Origin: Peribacillus simplex
Lineage (GTDB): Bacteria; Bacillota; Bacilli; Bacillales; DSM-1321
Reading direction: 5' to 3'
Length of the DNA stretch: 64,000 nt
Assembly: GCF_001542915.1 (NCBI RefSeq)
Contig: NZ_LNNH01000046.1
Coordinates: forward strand, 30,768-94,767
Positions 17,121-27,180 of this stretch are shown here, one piece after another. Position 1 is the stretch's first letter; the number at the start of each line of letters is the position of its first letter. The position numbers and the translations under genes are program-made. The notes below the pieces were generated by a model. That model had not been told where the DNA came from. It ran no database searches and was given only the letters and a program-made list of their open reading frames with translations.

Positions 17121-18467
17121 ATGGCCCATATACGTTTCGATTATTCAAAAGCCCTGCCGTTTTTCGGGGAGCATGAAATAACCTATTTGCAGGACGCCGT
17201 AAAAGTGGCACACCATTCCCTACACGAACAAACGGGAGCAGGAAATGATTATCTTGGCTGGATCGATCTCCCTGCCAACTATGATAAAGAAGAATTCTCA
17301 AGAATCAAAAAGGCTGCAGCGAAAATCAAGGAAGATTCGGAAGTGTTGCTGGTTATCGGAATCGGCGGGTCCTACTTGGGAGCCCGGGCAGCGGTTGAGA
17401 TGCTTCAACACAGCTTTTACAACATATTGCCTTCTGAAAAAAGAAAAACCCCGCAAGTTTTATTTGTAGGTAACAATATTAGCTCTACATATATGCAGGA
17501 TTTAATGGATGTATTGGAAAATAGGGATTTCTCGATCAATGTAATCTCCAAATCCGGTACGACGACTGAACCTGCACTGGCTTTCAGGATCTTCCGGAAG
17601 CTTCTTGAACAAAAATATGGCGTGGAAGAAGCAAAAGGCAGGATCTATGCGACCACTGATAAAGAAAAAGGCGCATTAAAAACAGTGGCAACGGAGGAAG
17701 GCTTCGAAACTTTCGTCATTCCTGACGATGTTGGAGGACGCTACTCGGTGTTAACCGCAGTGGGCTTGCTTCCGATTGCAGTCAGCGGTGCGGACATCGA
17801 TCAAATCATGGAAGGTGCCGAAAGTGCCAGAAACGATTTCAGTTCATCCGAGCTAGCCGATAATCAGGCATACCAATATGCCGCAGTTCGAAATGTCCTT
17901 TACAATAAAGGGAAAACGATTGAGATGCTGATCAACTATGAGCCGGGTCTGCAATATTTCTCTGAGTGGTGGAAGCAATTATTCGGAGAAAGTGAAGGCA
18001 AGGACCAAAAAGGGATTTTCCCTTCGTCGGCCAACTTTTCGACTGACCTGCATTCATTAGGGCAATATGTTCAGGAAGGTCGTCGCGATCTTTTTGAAAC
18101 AGTCATTAAAGTCGATAATGCCCGTCATGAAATCTTGATCGAGGAAGCGGATAATGATTTGGATGGCCTGAACTATCTTTCAGGTGAAACGGTGCAGTTC
18201 GTCAATAATAAAGCATTCGAGGGCACGCTGTTAGCCCATACCGACGGCGGCGTTCCGAACCTTATCGTAACGGTTCCGAAGCTTGATGCGTATACGTTTG
18301 GCTACCTGGTCTACTTCTTCGAGAAGGCCTGTGCAATGAGCGGATACCTGCTTGGCGTCAATCCATTCGATCAGCCTGGTGTGGAAGCTTATAAGGTGAA
18401 CATGTTTGCACTTTTGGGCAAGCCTGGCTTTGAAGAGAAAAAAGCGGAATTAGAGAAGCGCTTATAA
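17121..18467 (+). CDS. pgi: Glucose-6-phosphate isomerase
   Basis: Glycolytic enzyme interconverting glucose-6-phosphate and fructose-6-phosphate in the cytosol. 448 residues, the usual Firmicute length. Family signatures are present: [31 protein letters not shown] with the SIS-domain phosphate loop, [16 protein letters not shown], and the C-terminal [14 protein letters not shown] carrying the catalytic Lys/Gln region. GGAGGAGG precedes the ATG. Its own terminator follows. Confidence 0.96.
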   Translation: MAHIRFDYSKALPFFGEHEITYLQDAVKVAHHSLHEQTGAGNDYLGWIDLPANYDKEEFSRIKKAAAKIKEDSEVLLVIGIGGSYLGARAAVEMLQHSFYNILPSEKRKTPQVLFVGNNISSTYMQDLMDVLENRDFSINVISKSGTTTEPALAFRIFRKLLEQKYGVEEAKGRIYATTDKEKGALKTVATEEGFETFVIPDDVGGRYSVLTAVGLLPIAVSGADIDQIMEGAESARNDFSSSELADNQAYQYAAVRNVLYNKGKTIEMLINYEPGLQYFSEWWKQLFGESEGKDQKGIFPSSANFSTDLHSLGQYVQEGRRDLFETVIKVDNARHEILIEEADNDLDGLNYLSGETVQFVNNKAFEGTLLAHTDGGVPNLIVTVPKLDAYTFGYLVYFFEKACAMSGYLLGVNPFDQPGVEAYKVNMFALLGKPGFEEKKAELEKRL

Positions 18468-18472
18468 TAAAG

Positions 18473-18517
18473 AAAGGCATCAAGCTGGATGATCTCATCC
18501 TGGCTTGATGCCTTTTT
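18473..18517 (+). terminator. Terminator of pgi
   Basis: AAAGGCATCAAGC pairs with GCTTGATGCCTTT and is followed by T. Confidence 0.85.
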
Positions 18518-18602
18518 AATAGGCTCAAAAAACGTCCATTAAGGCAAAGTTAATAATCCTATCCGATACTCATGAAGAACAAAACGAAAGTGAGGATCAG
18601 AT

Positions 18603-18932
18603 ATGCAAATTTCATCAACGACAAGCTCCGCTTATTCGAGAGCTGGAGCAGGCGATTCGGCATATGCAATCAAGGAGCTGGAGAACCGGAGAACGGAGCT
18701 GCAGGCAGATATCCAGGAAGTATACCAAACGGATGACGAAGCAAAAGAAAAGGAAGTGAAGCTCAAGCAGCTGGAGCAGGAGATGCGGCAAATCGAAAGG
18801 CAGCTTCAGCAATTGCAAAGGAGTGAATCCAGGGAGGCATCAAAGGGGGAAGAAACGTCGCAAAAGGCTGATGACCGCTTGGAAATCAGTGACGCGGCCA
18901 GGCTCCTCTATGTGCAATCGAAGGAAGAATAA
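18603..18932 (+). CDS. FlxA-like coiled-coil protein
   Basis: 109-residue soluble protein with a Ser-rich start (MQISSTTSSAYS) and a long coiled coil over residues ~20-75 (KELENRRTELQADI, KLKQLEQEMRQIERQLQQLQ), then a short tail ending in DDRLEISDAARLL. This matches the FlxA-like family, whose function is unknown though it resembles flagellar-associated small proteins. It stands alone between pgi and yugN. Confidence 0.7.
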   Translation: MQISSTTSSAYSRAGAGDSAYAIKELENRRTELQADIQEVYQTDDEAKEKEVKLKQLEQEMRQIERQLQQLQRSESREASKGEETSQKADDRLEISDAARLLYVQSKEE

Positions 18933-19002
18933 GGCCATTCCAGGTTTTTTTAACGGCCATTTGGTTATGCTAATAGAAAAATAGCGAAAGAGGTTTTTTA
19001 CA

Positions 19003-19407
19003 ATGATCAAGATTTCTTCTGAGTTGGAAGGGAAGACATTCGGCTTGTTCGATCTGGAGACGAAGTTAAAACCGGAAGGCTATGTGATTGGCGGTGGGTG
19101 GGATTATGACCACGGATCCTTCGATTACAAAATGGATGACAGCGACGGATACCAATTCCTGCGGGTCCCGTTCAAGGCCATCGATGGCTCACTCGATAAA
19201 GATGGGGCGATGGTCGAGATATTACAGCCATTCTTATTGTCCCATAAGTACGAGGACGGCATTGATGATGAAGGGAATATCGGAAACCTTTCTGCGTCAT
19301 TCAACCAATTTGCCGAGCCTGAAGATCCGGATGCGGAATTTCCGGAAAACTATATCTCTTATGGCAAATCGCTTGTCCGTGATCTGGAAAAGCTATTGCT
19401 CCCTTAA
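19003..19407 (+). CDS. yugN: YugN-like protein
   Basis: 134-residue acidic cytosolic protein with the YugN family pattern (LFDLETKLKPEGYVIGGGWDYDHGSFDYKMDD ... YQFLRVPFKAIDG). The family has no assigned activity. Length equals B. subtilis YugN. The last four bases overlap the end of the convergent yugO, with no room for a terminator between them. Confidence 0.88.
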   Translation: MIKISSELEGKTFGLFDLETKLKPEGYVIGGGWDYDHGSFDYKMDDSDGYQFLRVPFKAIDGSLDKDGAMVEILQPFLLSHKYEDGIDDEGNIGNLSASFNQFAEPEDPDAEFPENYISYGKSLVRDLEKLLLP

Positions 19408-20396
19408 TCATCAATGATGAGCAGGACGTCATTGCGATGGACGATTTCATCTGCAGGGGGCTTGATGAAGGTCTCGCCTCCTGATAGGATGCCGATGATT
19501 AATATGTTCTGTTCCAATAGCTCCGTGCTCAACTGCTTGAACGTCTTTTCTGCCCATTCCGCCTGAATGGGCAGCTGTTTGATTTTCAATCCGGCTCCTT
19601 CAACTTGCTCTTCTGCTTCCCCGACTATTCCCTTTGATAAGCAATCCTGCATAAATTCACTCGCGAATTTATTCGTTTCGACGATTCCGTCCGCCCCGGC
19701 GCGCAAGGCATTTTCCTTTTGTTCATGGGTCAAGATCTCGACAAGGCAATACACTTCAGGGTTCAGCCCCTTGACGGCCAGCAGCGTCAATATCGAGAAC
19801 ATATCCGTTTGCAGCTCGTCCTGCTTAAGGTCGGCCGTGATAAGAACACGTATCGCCTGGTTTATATTGGCCTTCTTCAGGACGGAATCCAATGTCGCTT
19901 TACCGTGAACGAAGTGGATATTCGTCCTCGGAAGCGGATGCTTTTGCAGCGTATCATCGATAAGGACGATGGATTGATGATGTTTGCGCTCATGAATGTT
20001 TTGGATGATCCGTTTAGAACGGCCATTCCAGCCGACGATGATAAAATGTCCTCCGCCGGTGAAGTCTTTCCTTCCTGTAAGGAATAGCTGTTCCGTGGAA
20101 ATGGACATTTTTGCAATGTGTGCAAAATAAGAGGTAATCAATCCTACACCCGATAAAATGAGGATGATGCCGATGATTTTGCCAAGGTTGGTCACCGGGG
20201 TGTAATCTCCGTAGCCCACGGTTGACATGGTCACGATGGCCCACCAGATGCCATCAAGCAGGGTGGGGAAGTTCTTGGGCTCGACAAGGTGAATCAATAC
20301 CCCGAATGCTAGTAAGAATAAGGCGATAATCGAAAGTAATCTGATGAAACGCGGAAATCTAGGAACGGCGGTATTGAATGGACCGATTCTGATCAT
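19404..20396 (-). CDS. yugO: Potassium channel YugO with RCK domain
   Basis: Two-helix potassium channel with the selectivity filter TVGYGD (residues 59-64), a second helix (IIGIILILSGVGLITSYF) and a cytosolic RCK/TrkA-N domain (HFIIVGWNGRSKRII, VLIDD, FVHGKATLDSVLKKA, RVLITADL). In B. subtilis YugO carries the potassium efflux behind electrical signalling in biofilms, and is co-transcribed with mstX (Mistic). I find no mstX-like ORF in the 230 bases upstream here. 330 residues fits the family. Confidence 0.92.
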   Translation of the reverse strand: MIRIGPFNTAVPRFPRFIRLLSIIALFLLAFGVLIHLVEPKNFPTLLDGIWWAIVTMSTVGYGDYTPVTNLGKIIGIILILSGVGLITSYFAHIAKMSISTEQLFLTGRKDFTGGGHFIIVGWNGRSKRIIQNIHERKHHQSIVLIDDTLQKHPLPRTNIHFVHGKATLDSVLKKANINQAIRVLITADLKQDELQTDMFSILTLLAVKGLNPEVYCLVEILTHEQKENALRAGADGIVETNKFASEFMQDCLSKGIVGEAEEQVEGAGLKIKQLPIQAEWAEKTFKQLSTELLEQNILIIGILSGGETFIKPPADEIVHRNDVLLIIDD

Positions 20397-20485
20397 GTTT
20401 TTTCACACCCCTTAAGCTGTTCCTTTTAGTATGGACAAGAAAGACTTGGCTCATAAGGCATGGGCGGAAAACTTTGATTCACGAT

Positions 20486-20519
20486 AAAAGCCTTCCGTAA
20501 AGCGCCGGAAGGCTTTTAT
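20486..20519 (-). terminator. Terminator of the sleL-like gene
   Basis: AAAAGCCTTCC / GGAAGGCTTTT stem with a 10-base loop, between sleL and yugO, on the sleL side of the yugO promoter. Confidence 0.75.
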
Positions 20520-20625
20520 ACCTGAGTCACATATCCTGAAATACCTGGACTTCATGCTCGATAGTGGATTATATGCCTGGTCATATTCAATTATTCCCTG
20601 TTTCTTTCCAAAAGGGGCGTGCCTC

Positions 20626-21912
20626 TCACACTCTTCTGCGTACGTTGAAGTTATCGCTGATGAGCAGCCAGTTTTGAGGGAAGGATAGGCCAAGCTTCCA
20701 ATAACTCATCCCTCTGAGGTTCAATTCCTTGATCAAGTCGAATTTTGCCTGTATCGAACGGGCGTCCTCAAACCATACCTCATGCTGCCTATCCTCAATA
20801 TCCGTATAGTTGAAGTGCGGGGCCTGTGCGGTTTCATCGTATTCGATGGAAACGTCATTGTCGGCAGCAATCTGGATCGCCTGCTGGGGGCTTACCGCCC
20901 GGGCTGTGGACCCCTGTACAAAGGGAAGGGTCCAATCATAGCCATATAGATTTTGACCCATCAGGATTTTGTTGGATGGCATCTCCGTGATCGCATATTC
21001 AAGCACCTCGCGAACGGGTCCAATCGGTGAGACGGCCATGGCCGGCCCTCCGCTATATCCCCATTCATATGTCATGATGATCACGAAGTCGACAATCTCA
21101 CCTTGGGCCTTGTAATCATGTGCCTCATACCAGCGTCCTTTTTGGTCCGCGCTTGTTTTCGGGGCAAGCGCCGTGGAAATGTACCAGCCTTCTTTTTTGA
21201 ATCGCTCCTTGGCCTTCCGGAGAAATTGATTATAAGCTTCTTTATCGGCTGGCCGTAAATATTCGAAGTCGAAGTGAATATCCCTGAATCCATATTTCTT
21301 TGCGGTCGCAACGATGTTGTTGAGGAACTTATTTTGAACGGAAGTATTCGTCAGGATGATTTGCCCGAGCTCATCACTGAATTGGTCATTTTCCTGATTG
21401 GTGATCACCATCATCAGGACGTTTTTATTTTCTCTGGCGATGGCGGGGAAATTATTGAGCAATGGCTCCTTTAAGGAGCCGTCACGAAGCGCCTGAAAGC
21501 TGAATGGAGCTAAATAGGTCAAATAGGGTGCCGCTTCCCTTGCTGCCGTTTCAAGGGCCGGTGCAACCGTCGTACCCCTGGGCTCGACATATCCATTGAA
21601 TTCGGCAGTCCGCTTCCTGCGTGCCGGTATATAGAGCCGATATCCGACGGAGAGGGATTGACCTTCTGGAAGCCCGTTTATATTGGCCAATTCTTGATAA
21701 GGGACATCGACCTTTTGGGAAATGGAATAAAGACTATCACCCGGCTGCACGAAATAATAGCTGCCGACGATCGGAATGACAAGGGCCTGCCCCGAGACAA
21801 GATTATTTGGGTTAGGAATTTTATTCGATTCCACGAGCCGATCGACGGTTACGCTGTATGTCTGGGCGATGCCATATAACGTCTGGCCTGGCCTAACCAC
21901 ATGTATTTGCAA
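20626..21912 (-). CDS. sleL: LysM + GH18 cortex-lytic glucosaminidase (SleL/YaaH-like)
   Basis: Spore cortex-lytic N-acetylglucosaminidase family. Two LysM domains at residues ~1-46 and ~51-96 (IHVVRPGQTLYGIAQTYSV, YYFVQPGDSLYSISQKV) lead into a GH18 barrel whose catalytic motif is FRDIHFDFEYL (the Glu is the acid/base), followed by MTYEWGYSGGPAMAVSPIG and MGQNLYGYDW. 428 residues equals typical YaaH/SleL length. No signal peptide, as expected for spore-deposited enzymes. Regulation by sporulation sigma factors is expected from the family, not read here. Confidence 0.9.
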   Translation of the reverse strand: MQIHVVRPGQTLYGIAQTYSVTVDRLVESNKIPNPNNLVSGQALVIPIVGSYYFVQPGDSLYSISQKVDVPYQELANINGLPEGQSLSVGYRLYIPARRKRTAEFNGYVEPRGTTVAPALETAAREAAPYLTYLAPFSFQALRDGSLKEPLLNNFPAIARENKNVLMMVITNQENDQFSDELGQIILTNTSVQNKFLNNIVATAKKYGFRDIHFDFEYLRPADKEAYNQFLRKAKERFKKEGWYISTALAPKTSADQKGRWYEAHDYKAQGEIVDFVIIMTYEWGYSGGPAMAVSPIGPVREVLEYAITEMPSNKILMGQNLYGYDWTLPFVQGSTARAVSPQQAIQIAADNDVSIEYDETAQAPHFNYTDIEDRQHEVWFEDARSIQAKFDLIKELNLRGMSYWKLGLSFPQNWLLISDNFNVRRRV

Positions 21913-22082
21913 TGCTTTTCCCTCCTACTGAAAGAAAGTTTCCTAACAGTTTATGAGCAGCCAAAGGAAATCATGATAAAGAGCTTTGGAATGAAGGTTC
22001 CCAAAGAAAAAATAATTCAATAAATTGGCAATAATAATTTAAGCCCAAAATGCTAATTAATATTAGTAGGAGGTGAAAACAC

Positions 22083-22292
22083 ATGGCAAACAACAACAGC
22101 AGCAATCAACTAGTAGTAGCTGGCGCAGAGCAAGCTCTACAACAAATGAAATATGAAATCGCAAGTGAATTTGGCGTGAATCTAGGTGCCGACACTACTG
22201 CTCGCGCTAACGGTTCCGTTGGTGGAGAAATCACTAAACGTTTGGTTCAAATGGCTGAACAACAACTAGGCGGATCAAACTATTCTCGCTAA
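22083..22292 (+). CDS. Alpha/beta-type small acid-soluble spore protein
   Basis: DNA-saturating spore protein that protects DNA in the dormant core. 69 residues with both family blocks: the GPR protease site region [10 protein letters not shown] and the DNA-binding C-terminal block [31 protein letters not shown] precedes the ATG. Which of the several SASP paralogues this is cannot be told. A strong terminator follows. Confidence 0.97.
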   Translation: MANNNSSNQLVVAGAEQALQQMKYEIASEFGVNLGADTTARANGSVGGEITKRLVQMAEQQLGGSNYSR

Positions 22293-22310
22293 TTAACTGA
22301 ATAACATGGC

Positions 22311-22349
22311 TAAGAAAGAGAAGGGGCATCGGCTCCTTCTCTTTCGCTT
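22311..22349 (+). terminator. Terminator of SASP gene (also serves minus strand)
   Basis: AAGAAAGAGAAGG pairs with CCTTCTCTTTC around GGCATCGGCT. Confidence 0.8.
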
Positions 22350-22352
22350 TGT

Positions 22353-23105
22353 TCAGCCGTTCGCCTGCCAGGACTTTAATGCCTTGAGGGCCATTTCCGG
22401 GAAATCCGTCATGATCACGTCAACGCCCATTTTGGCGAGCTTGATGATATCGGCCTCCTCATTGGCGACCCACGGCCTGACTTTATATCCGAGGGTTTTC
22501 GCGATTTCATTGGTCGCTTCCGTCAGGCTGTTTTTATCGGGATGAAAACCGGATTCTTGTTTATCACGCAAGATTTGCTCCAGGTTATCCGGAAGCCCCT
22601 CGAACAATAAGGCGCGTTCAAGCTCTGGAGCGAGCAGCTTCACCTTTTCAATCGATTGATGGTTAAAGGAGGAGAGGATCACCCGCTGCTCCATCTGATG
22701 ATGGCGGATCGAATCGATAATCTTCTGTTCGATTCCTTCATAGGCCAGTTTATCCGTTTTGATTTCGACGTTCATCAATAAGTCATTACCCTTGGCCCAG
22801 TCAAAAACCTCGCGCAGGAAAGGGATTCGCTCCCCGGTGAATTTCTTGGCGTACTTGACTCCGGCATCCCCCGTTTTCAGCTCTTGGGACGAATGATCTT
22901 TTACATACCCGGTAAGGGAGGTGGTCCGGTCGAGCGTTTCATCATGGATGATGACCAATTCCCCGTCAGCACCAAGATGGACATCGAATTCGATCCCGTC
23001 CGCTCCTGTTTCGGCAGCCTTTTGGAAGGCGGCAATGGTATTTTCCGGGTGCGTTCCTTTCGAGCCTCTATGGGCGAAAATTTTTATGTTTTGCAAAATC
23101 ATCAC
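22353..23105 (-). CDS. Glycerophosphodiester phosphodiesterase
   Basis: GDPD-family enzyme releasing glycerol-3-phosphate from glycerophosphodiesters. The conserved residues are in order: AHRGSKGTHPENT, GIEFDVHLGADGELVIIHDETLDRTT and MNVEIKT, and VDVIMTDFPE at the end. No signal peptide, so it is cytosolic, like B. subtilis YqiK/YhdW rather than secreted GlpQ. It shares a terminator with the convergent SASP gene. Confidence 0.9.
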   Translation of the reverse strand: MMILQNIKIFAHRGSKGTHPENTIAAFQKAAETGADGIEFDVHLGADGELVIIHDETLDRTTSLTGYVKDHSSQELKTGDAGVKYAKKFTGERIPFLREVFDWAKGNDLLMNVEIKTDKLAYEGIEQKIIDSIRHHQMEQRVILSSFNHQSIEKVKLLAPELERALLFEGLPDNLEQILRDKQESGFHPDKNSLTEATNEIAKTLGYKVRPWVANEEADIIKLAKMGVDVIMTDFPEMALKALKSWQANG

Positions 23106-23247
23106 ATCCCCTTTAAACTGATCTAGAACCTATCATACCCTTACCCACAAAATGTTTCAGCAATGTTTAATAGACAATATTTTAAACAACGCGTAAAATA
23201 CATATGGTATTTCCATAAATAGGTGTTCGAATTAAGAGGTGAATAAA

Positions 23248-24075
23248 ATGAATATGTGGGAAATTTTTGTTGCAGTTGTCCTTGGTCTTGTAGAAGGATT
23301 AACTGAATTTGCGCCTGTTTCGTCTACAGGGCATATGATTATCGTCGACGATTTATGGCTGAAATCGACCGATATCTTCGGGAGTGAAGTGGCCAATGCT
23401 TTCAAGGTGGTCATCCAGCTTGGCTCGATACTCGCTGTAGTCGTGCTCTTCTGGGGACGGTTCATGGACTTGCTTGGGTTGAAGAAATTGAAAGATACAA
23501 GTGCCGTGAAGGGTCCTAGGCTTAACCTATTGCAGATATTCGTCGGGTTGCTGCCGGCGGGCATTTTTGGTCTATTATTCGAAGACTACATCGATGACAA
23601 GTTATTCAGGATAGAGACAGTCATCATCGGGTTATTCCTTGGCGCGTTCCTGATGATCGCTGCGGATAAATTCCGTCCGAAGTTGACTGCTGAAACGGTT
23701 GACCAGATCACGTACAAGCAAGCACTTGGAGTCGGGTTGATCCAATGTCTGTCACTATGGCCGGGGTTTTCCCGTTCAGGTTCGACGATTTCAGGCGGGG
23801 TGCTTTTAGGGATGAGCTATCGGGCCGCTTCCGATTTCACGTTCATCATGGCCGTGCCGATCATGGCAGGTGCCAGTCTGTTGAAGGTCGTCAAGTATTG
23901 GGATTCTTTCACTCCTGAAGTTCTGCCATTCTTCATTGCAGGTTTCATCAGTGCATTCATCTTTGCTTTATTCTGTATTCGCTTTTTCTTGATTTTAATC
24001 AATAAAGTGAAATTGACTCCATTCGCCATCTATCGGATCGTTTTGGCAGTGATCTTATTATTCATTATCTGGTAA
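23248..24075 (+). CDS. uppP: Undecaprenyl-diphosphate phosphatase (BacA type)
   Basis: Integral membrane phosphatase recycling the undecaprenyl carrier used in wall synthesis; overproduction gives bacitracin resistance in known cases. 275 residues, about eight membrane helices, with the catalytic segments GLVEGLTEFAPVSSTGH (near residues 13-29) and PGFSRSGSTISGG. The ATG at 23248 is chosen over a GTG at 23239 because AAGAGGTG overlaps the GTG and lies 6 bases before the ATG. Terminator follows. Confidence 0.95.
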   Translation: MNMWEIFVAVVLGLVEGLTEFAPVSSTGHMIIVDDLWLKSTDIFGSEVANAFKVVIQLGSILAVVVLFWGRFMDLLGLKKLKDTSAVKGPRLNLLQIFVGLLPAGIFGLLFEDYIDDKLFRIETVIIGLFLGAFLMIAADKFRPKLTAETVDQITYKQALGVGLIQCLSLWPGFSRSGSTISGGVLLGMSYRAASDFTFIMAVPIMAGASLLKVVKYWDSFTPEVLPFFIAGFISAFIFALFCIRFFLILINKVKLTPFAIYRIVLAVILLFIIW

Positions 24076-24102
24076 TATGATTCAAAGCGCGAAAAGCTTC
24101 AG

Positions 24103-24137
24103 GAACCCACCCCGTTTGATAGGGGTGGGTTTTTTTG
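24103..24137 (+). terminator. Terminator of uppP
   Basis: AACCCACCCC / GGGGTGGGTT with an 8-base loop, then T7. From here to 24429 the DNA is AT-rich, with several TATAAT-like boxes (the steT-like gene promoter region) and nothing else recognised. Confidence 0.9.
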
Positions 24138-24429
24138 CGTCCGAAAATATACAACGAATGATTTAGTTTATTATTAATTTTAAGTTCGCTTTTATTACGG
24201 TAAATACTCAAAATTCTTTAATGAATAAAAAAATATTCGGTTTTTGGAGAAGTTGCGAACATAAATAGGAAAAAAATTTGTAAGAAAAAAAACGCTTTGA
24301 GCACAGTGATATCAAGGTATCATTCTTTTTGTAAAAAAATTCAAACTATTCCATAAACTATTCTCGTATAATTTTTATGATATAATTTTAGTATAAAATA
24401 AATACAAGTGTACACGCAGGGAGGACAAA

Positions 24430-25743
24430 ATGGGAAATGATCAGTTGAAGAAAACGATTGGCTTTTGGGTCGGAACATCTATAGTAGTCGGCACGGTCAT
24501 CGGTTCCGGTATTTTCATGAAACCTGGTGACGTGCTTGAGTTAAGCGGCAATTCAACCATGGCCTTATTAGCTTGGTTGATAGGCGGTCTCATTACCCTG
24601 GCAAGCGGCTTGACGATCGCTGAAGTGAGTACGCGCATCCCTAAAACGGGTGGCTTATATGTGTACCTTGAAGAAGTGTACGGAAAAGTTTGGGGCTTCC
24701 TCTGCGGCTGGGTGCAAACGTTGGTATATGGACCTGCTGTCATGGGAGCACTCAGTTTATATTTCGGGTTATTGGTGTCAGGAATTTTCAATATATCTTC
24801 TGATTACACGCTGGCAATTGGAATCATAACGATCGTTTTCTTGGCTGCGATGAACTTGCTCGGGACGAAGTACGGCGGGATCATCCAAACCTTATCGACC
24901 GTCGGCAAACTGATCCCGATCCTTTTCATCGCCGTATTCGGGATTGCCCAAGGTGATATGCCAGTTTTCAATGTAACGAGTGAAAGTTCAATGAAAATCA
25001 GCATGGCTGGAGCGATATTGGCTACACTGTGGGCGTATGATGGCTGGATGAACGTCGGCTTCATGGCCGGAGAGATGAAGAATCCCCAAAAAACGTTACC
25101 GCGCGCAATCATTACAGGCATCCTCGTGGTCATGGTCGCATACTTGGCCGTTAACCTTGCCATGCTTCATGTGTTGGGCGCAGAGGGTGTCGTCGCTCAT
25201 GGCACGAATGCTGCGAATGTGGCGGCAACGATGCTATTTGGTGAATTGGGCGGGAAATTGATCGCGATCGGAATTTTGATTTCGATATTCGGTTGCTTGA
25301 ACGGGAAGCTCCTGACCTTTCCGCGCATTACCCTGGCGATGGCGCACGATAAAATGATGCCGGGGCATAAACAAATCGGGAAAATATCGCCGAAGTTCAA
25401 AACGCCCATCAATGCGACGATCTTGCAAGTGATCATTGCAATCATCATGATGGTTGTGACAAACCCTGACAAACTTACGAATATGGCGATATTCTCTGTC
25501 TTCTGTTTTTATGGATTAGCTTTCTTTGCCGTCTTCATCCTGCGCAAGAGAGATCCGCATGCAAAAACATATAAAGTTCCGCTGTACCCGATCATTCCCA
25601 TTGTAGCGATTGCTGGTGCCGTCTATATTGTGGCAAGCACATTGATCGATACCCCGCTGGATGCCTTGTATTCGTTAATCATCCTCGTTATCGGCATGCC
25701 CGTATACTGGCTGCTTAAAAAGAGCGAGCGGTTGGAAGGCTAA
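24430..25743 (+). CDS. steT: APC-family amino acid exchanger, SteT-like
   Basis: Membrane transporter of the amino acid-polyamine-organocation superfamily, L-type (LAT) group; B. subtilis SteT exchanges serine and threonine. 437 residues with 12 predicted helices, the first carrying VVGTVIGSGIFMKPG (the unwound substrate-binding G-S/A-G motif). Substrate is inferred from recalled similarity only. AGGGAGGAC precedes the ATG; a terminator follows. Confidence 0.82.
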   Translation: MGNDQLKKTIGFWVGTSIVVGTVIGSGIFMKPGDVLELSGNSTMALLAWLIGGLITLASGLTIAEVSTRIPKTGGLYVYLEEVYGKVWGFLCGWVQTLVYGPAVMGALSLYFGLLVSGIFNISSDYTLAIGIITIVFLAAMNLLGTKYGGIIQTLSTVGKLIPILFIAVFGIAQGDMPVFNVTSESSMKISMAGAILATLWAYDGWMNVGFMAGEMKNPQKTLPRAIITGILVVMVAYLAVNLAMLHVLGAEGVVAHGTNAANVAATMLFGELGGKLIAIGILISIFGCLNGKLLTFPRITLAMAHDKMMPGHKQIGKISPKFKTPINATILQVIIAIIMMVVTNPDKLTNMAIFSVFCFYGLAFFAVFILRKRDPHAKTYKVPLYPIIPIVAIAGAVYIVASTLIDTPLDALYSLIILVIGMPVYWLLKKSERLEG

Positions 25744-25757
25744 ACGGAATATGGACT

Positions 25758-25793
25758 TAAAACCCTTCACTCCTTATGGTGAAGGGTTTTTTC
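25758..25793 (+). terminator. Terminator of steT-like gene
   Basis: AAAACCCTTCAC / GTGAAGGGTTTT with an 8-base loop and T6. Confidence 0.85.
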
Positions 25794-25881
25794 ATGATGC
25801 GGACAGCTTCATGCGGCAAAATAGACAACGGGGTCCGTTCGTATTAACATAGGGGGAAAGTTTAAATCGTGAAGGGTCTGA

Positions 25882-27081
25882 ATGAAATTGAATTATATCG
25901 AGCCAGCTGGTAAATCATTCAAGATGACAATCTTGGCTTTGTTTCTTGGCAGCTTTGTAACGTTTGCCGATCTGTATAGTACGCAGCCTGTCATTCCGGT
26001 ATTCGCCAAGCAATTCGGCGTCTCCCCTGCAACGGCAAGCCTGACATTATCCTTTGCGACAGGGGCGCTTGCGATTTGTTTATTGCTCGTTTCCTTTTTC
26101 TCTGAAAACATCGATCGAAAAAAAATAATGGGGACAGCGCTCACGCTATCTGCCTTATTATCCATATGCGTCAGCTTCATCCAGGATGATCTATACATCC
26201 TGATCGCCATACGGGCGATTCAAGGAGCAGTGCTTGCCGGCTTCCCGGCCATTGCCATGGCCTATATCAATGAAGAATTCCATCCAAAAAGCCTGGGGTA
26301 TGTCATGGGGATTTATGTGAGCGGCTCAAGCATCGGAGGCTTGGCCGGCCGGCTGATTGTCGGCGTGCTGACCGATCATTTCTCATGGAATGTAGCGATT
26401 GGCAGCCTTGGGGCATTAAGCCTGATTATCAGTCTTTTCTTCTGGTGGATGCTTCCCCCTTCCCAGCATGCCATTCGCAATAAAGTGTCATTGTCGCGAA
26501 TCAAAGCCTCGCTTATCAATAACTTAAGGAATGGCAGGCTCGTCCTCTTATTCAGTATGGCTTTCCTATTGATGGGGTCGTTTGTTACCGTATATAACTT
26601 TGTGGGTATACCATTAATGGGACCGCCCTATCATTTATCACAGACATTGATCGGCTTCATTTTCATCATTTATCTTGTCGGGACATTCAGTTCCACCTGG
26701 ATGGGGAGGCTCGCCGATCAGTATGGCCGGAGGGGCGTCCTTCTCTCCGGGATTGCCATCATGCTGCTGGGCGCGCTAATGACCTTAATGGCACCGCTGC
26801 TGCTGAAAATCCTGGGGCTAGCATTGTTTACATTCGGTTTTTTTGGCGCTCACTCCATCGCAAGCAGCTGGATCGGACGATTAGCCGAAAAAAGCGAAAA
26901 AGCGCAAGCCTCCTCTTTATATTTGCTGTTTTACTATGCAGGGTCCAGTGTCGTGGGGGCATCTGGCGGTTTATTCCTGATGAAGTTCGGCTGGGGCGGG
27001 GTCATCTCGGTTGTGTCCATCCTCATCATCCTGGCTGCCTTTTGTGTCATTATGGTTGAAAATGTGAAAATCGCTAAATAA
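25882..27081 (+). CDS. MFS transporter
   Basis: Major facilitator protein of 399 residues with 12 predicted helices. The motif-A loops are readable: FSENIDRKKIMG between helices 2 and 3 and GRLADQYGRRGVLL between helices 8 and 9. It resembles drug/efflux carriers of the YnfM/YgaY type (recalled). Substrate unknown. Stands alone, with no regulator next to it. Confidence 0.85.
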   Translation: MKLNYIEPAGKSFKMTILALFLGSFVTFADLYSTQPVIPVFAKQFGVSPATASLTLSFATGALAICLLLVSFFSENIDRKKIMGTALTLSALLSICVSFIQDDLYILIAIRAIQGAVLAGFPAIAMAYINEEFHPKSLGYVMGIYVSGSSIGGLAGRLIVGVLTDHFSWNVAIGSLGALSLIISLFFWWMLPPSQHAIRNKVSLSRIKASLINNLRNGRLVLLFSMAFLLMGSFVTVYNFVGIPLMGPPYHLSQTLIGFIFIIYLVGTFSSTWMGRLADQYGRRGVLLSGIAIMLLGALMTLMAPLLLKILGLALFTFGFFGAHSIASSWIGRLAEKSEKAQASSLYLLFYYAGSSVVGASGGLFLMKFGWGGVISVVSILIILAAFCVIMVENVKIAK

Positions 27082-27180
27082 ATTGAGCTTTTCTATCATG
27101 ATTTTCCGGATGCTGAATATAATCTAGTGAAAAAAGGATAGGGAAGAATAGATTGATAAGAGAAGAGGGTAATAGATAGA

